This document shows, piece by piece, positions 63,753 through 64,000 of a stretch of 64,000 nucleotides of DNA. The DNA is from Lysobacter sp. CFH 32150 (GTDB lineage: Bacteria; Pseudomonadota; Gammaproteobacteria; Xanthomonadales; Xanthomonadaceae), in assembly GCF_022758295.1 (NCBI RefSeq), contig NZ_JALDWJ010000002.1, positions 372,001 through 436,000 of the forward strand. Reading direction: 5' to 3'. The translations under genes and the position numbers were made by a program. Within the stretch, counting starts at the first letter, position 1; each line of letters begins with the position of its first letter. The notes below the pieces were generated by a model, which saw nothing but the letters and a program-made list of their open reading frames with translations, did no database searches and had not been told where the DNA came from.

Positions 63753-64000
63753 TCAGGGCTGCGTCCAGGGGGTTGTCCAGACGATGTCGTTGATCTCGTC
63801 GTGGGCGGCGTTGGTAGTGCAACTGGCGATCGTCGCGTAAGTCGGGCTGCCGGCCTGTTCGGCCAAGGTGAACTCGACGAGTCCGCCTTCGGCGATGGCG
63901 GTGAACGACACAGTCGTCGTTTCGGCTGTGGTGTTGTCGCTGGAAGGCGCGGCGATACTACCGGCGGTGCCGTCGCTGGTCGCAGTCGTCACTTCGAAGT
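63753..64000 (-). CDS. C-terminal end of an uncharacterised protein, 5' end off the window
   Basis: A minus-strand open frame from the right edge to the stop at 63753, about 82 residues. It is rich in Thr, Ser and Ala (SDGTAGSIAAPSSDNTTAETTTVSFTAIA), then VEFTLAEQAGSPTYATIASC, and ends DIVWTTPWTQP. The Thr-rich strand pattern suggests an extracellular beta-sandwich or repeat protein; an internal GTG at 63992 is probably not the start. No family is recognised. Confidence 0.55.
   Translation of the reverse strand, partial: FEVTTATSDGTAGSIAAPSSDNTTAETTTVSFTAIAEGGLVEFTLAEQAGSPTYATIASCTTNAAHDEINDIVWTTPWTQP

Overview
The window looks like a chromosomal segment of a GC-rich gammaproteobacterium of the Xanthomonadaceae/Lysobacteraceae type. 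Three things in the sequence support this. The arginine genes follow the Xanthomonas-type route: N-acetylornithine carbamoyltransferase, a deacetylase, and a fused N-acetylglutamate synthase/kinase, with argC, argH, proB and proA in the same run. The operator 2 bases before lexA is the 19-bp palindrome TTAGTAGTAATACTACTAA. The order lexA-recA-recX-alaS-csrA also fits. These family-level statements are established knowledge; placement below family is not attempted.

Layout. (1) 1-12349, minus strand: the promoter-proximal part of an extracellular contractile injection system (eCIS) operon. In transcription order it holds a small DUF3467-like protein, an AAA+ ATPase, two large DUF4157 proteins with nuclease-like central segments, a DUF4255 cap/terminator protein, sheath, tube, a hub-assembly chaperone-like protein, a DUF6760 protein, an unknown protein and a LysM-type tube protein cut by the window edge. 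(2) 12350-14259: a sigma-54-type promoter and an upstream palindrome, then a receiver-less sigma-54 activator and a small XRE regulator. (3) 14294-24591, minus: the arginine/proline biosynthesis run, preceded by an unannotated 39-codon leader peptide with clustered Arg codons and an intrinsic terminator, i.e. a candidate attenuator. (4) 24653-28348: a small exported protein, cysS, sufE and an MFS transporter. (5) 28455-35000, minus: tRNA-Arg, tRNA-Ser, csrA, alaS, recX, recA, lexA and pncC. (6) 35072-41179: mutS, a lone VirD4-like coupling protein with a small partner, a cysteine-less DksA-like protein with a basic tail, and yidD. (7) 41204-48697: dihydroorotase and an M23 lipoprotein on plus; on minus, efp, a two-helix membrane protein, an MTA/SAH-deaminase-like hydrolase, ubiG, gph, a degenerate squalene/phytoene-synthase-like protein and folE2. 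(8) 48823-57585: epmB, a FimX-like protein, htpX, gluQRS, two acetoacetyl-CoA reductases around phaR, and an M48 protease. (9) 57606-64000: a SUMF1 lipoprotein, RNase D, a possible tRNA-derived small RNA, an Oar-like TonB receptor, tRNA-Ala, and the end of an unknown protein.

The most notable signals are the eCIS operon with two chimeric DUF4157/nuclease-like proteins and apparent sigma-54 control, the candidate arginine attenuator, a truncated tRNA-Ala copy with its own promoter-like box and terminator, and a family of REP-like inverted repeats, one of which supplies the stop codon of argC. No CRISPR array, transposase, rRNA gene or prophage was seen.
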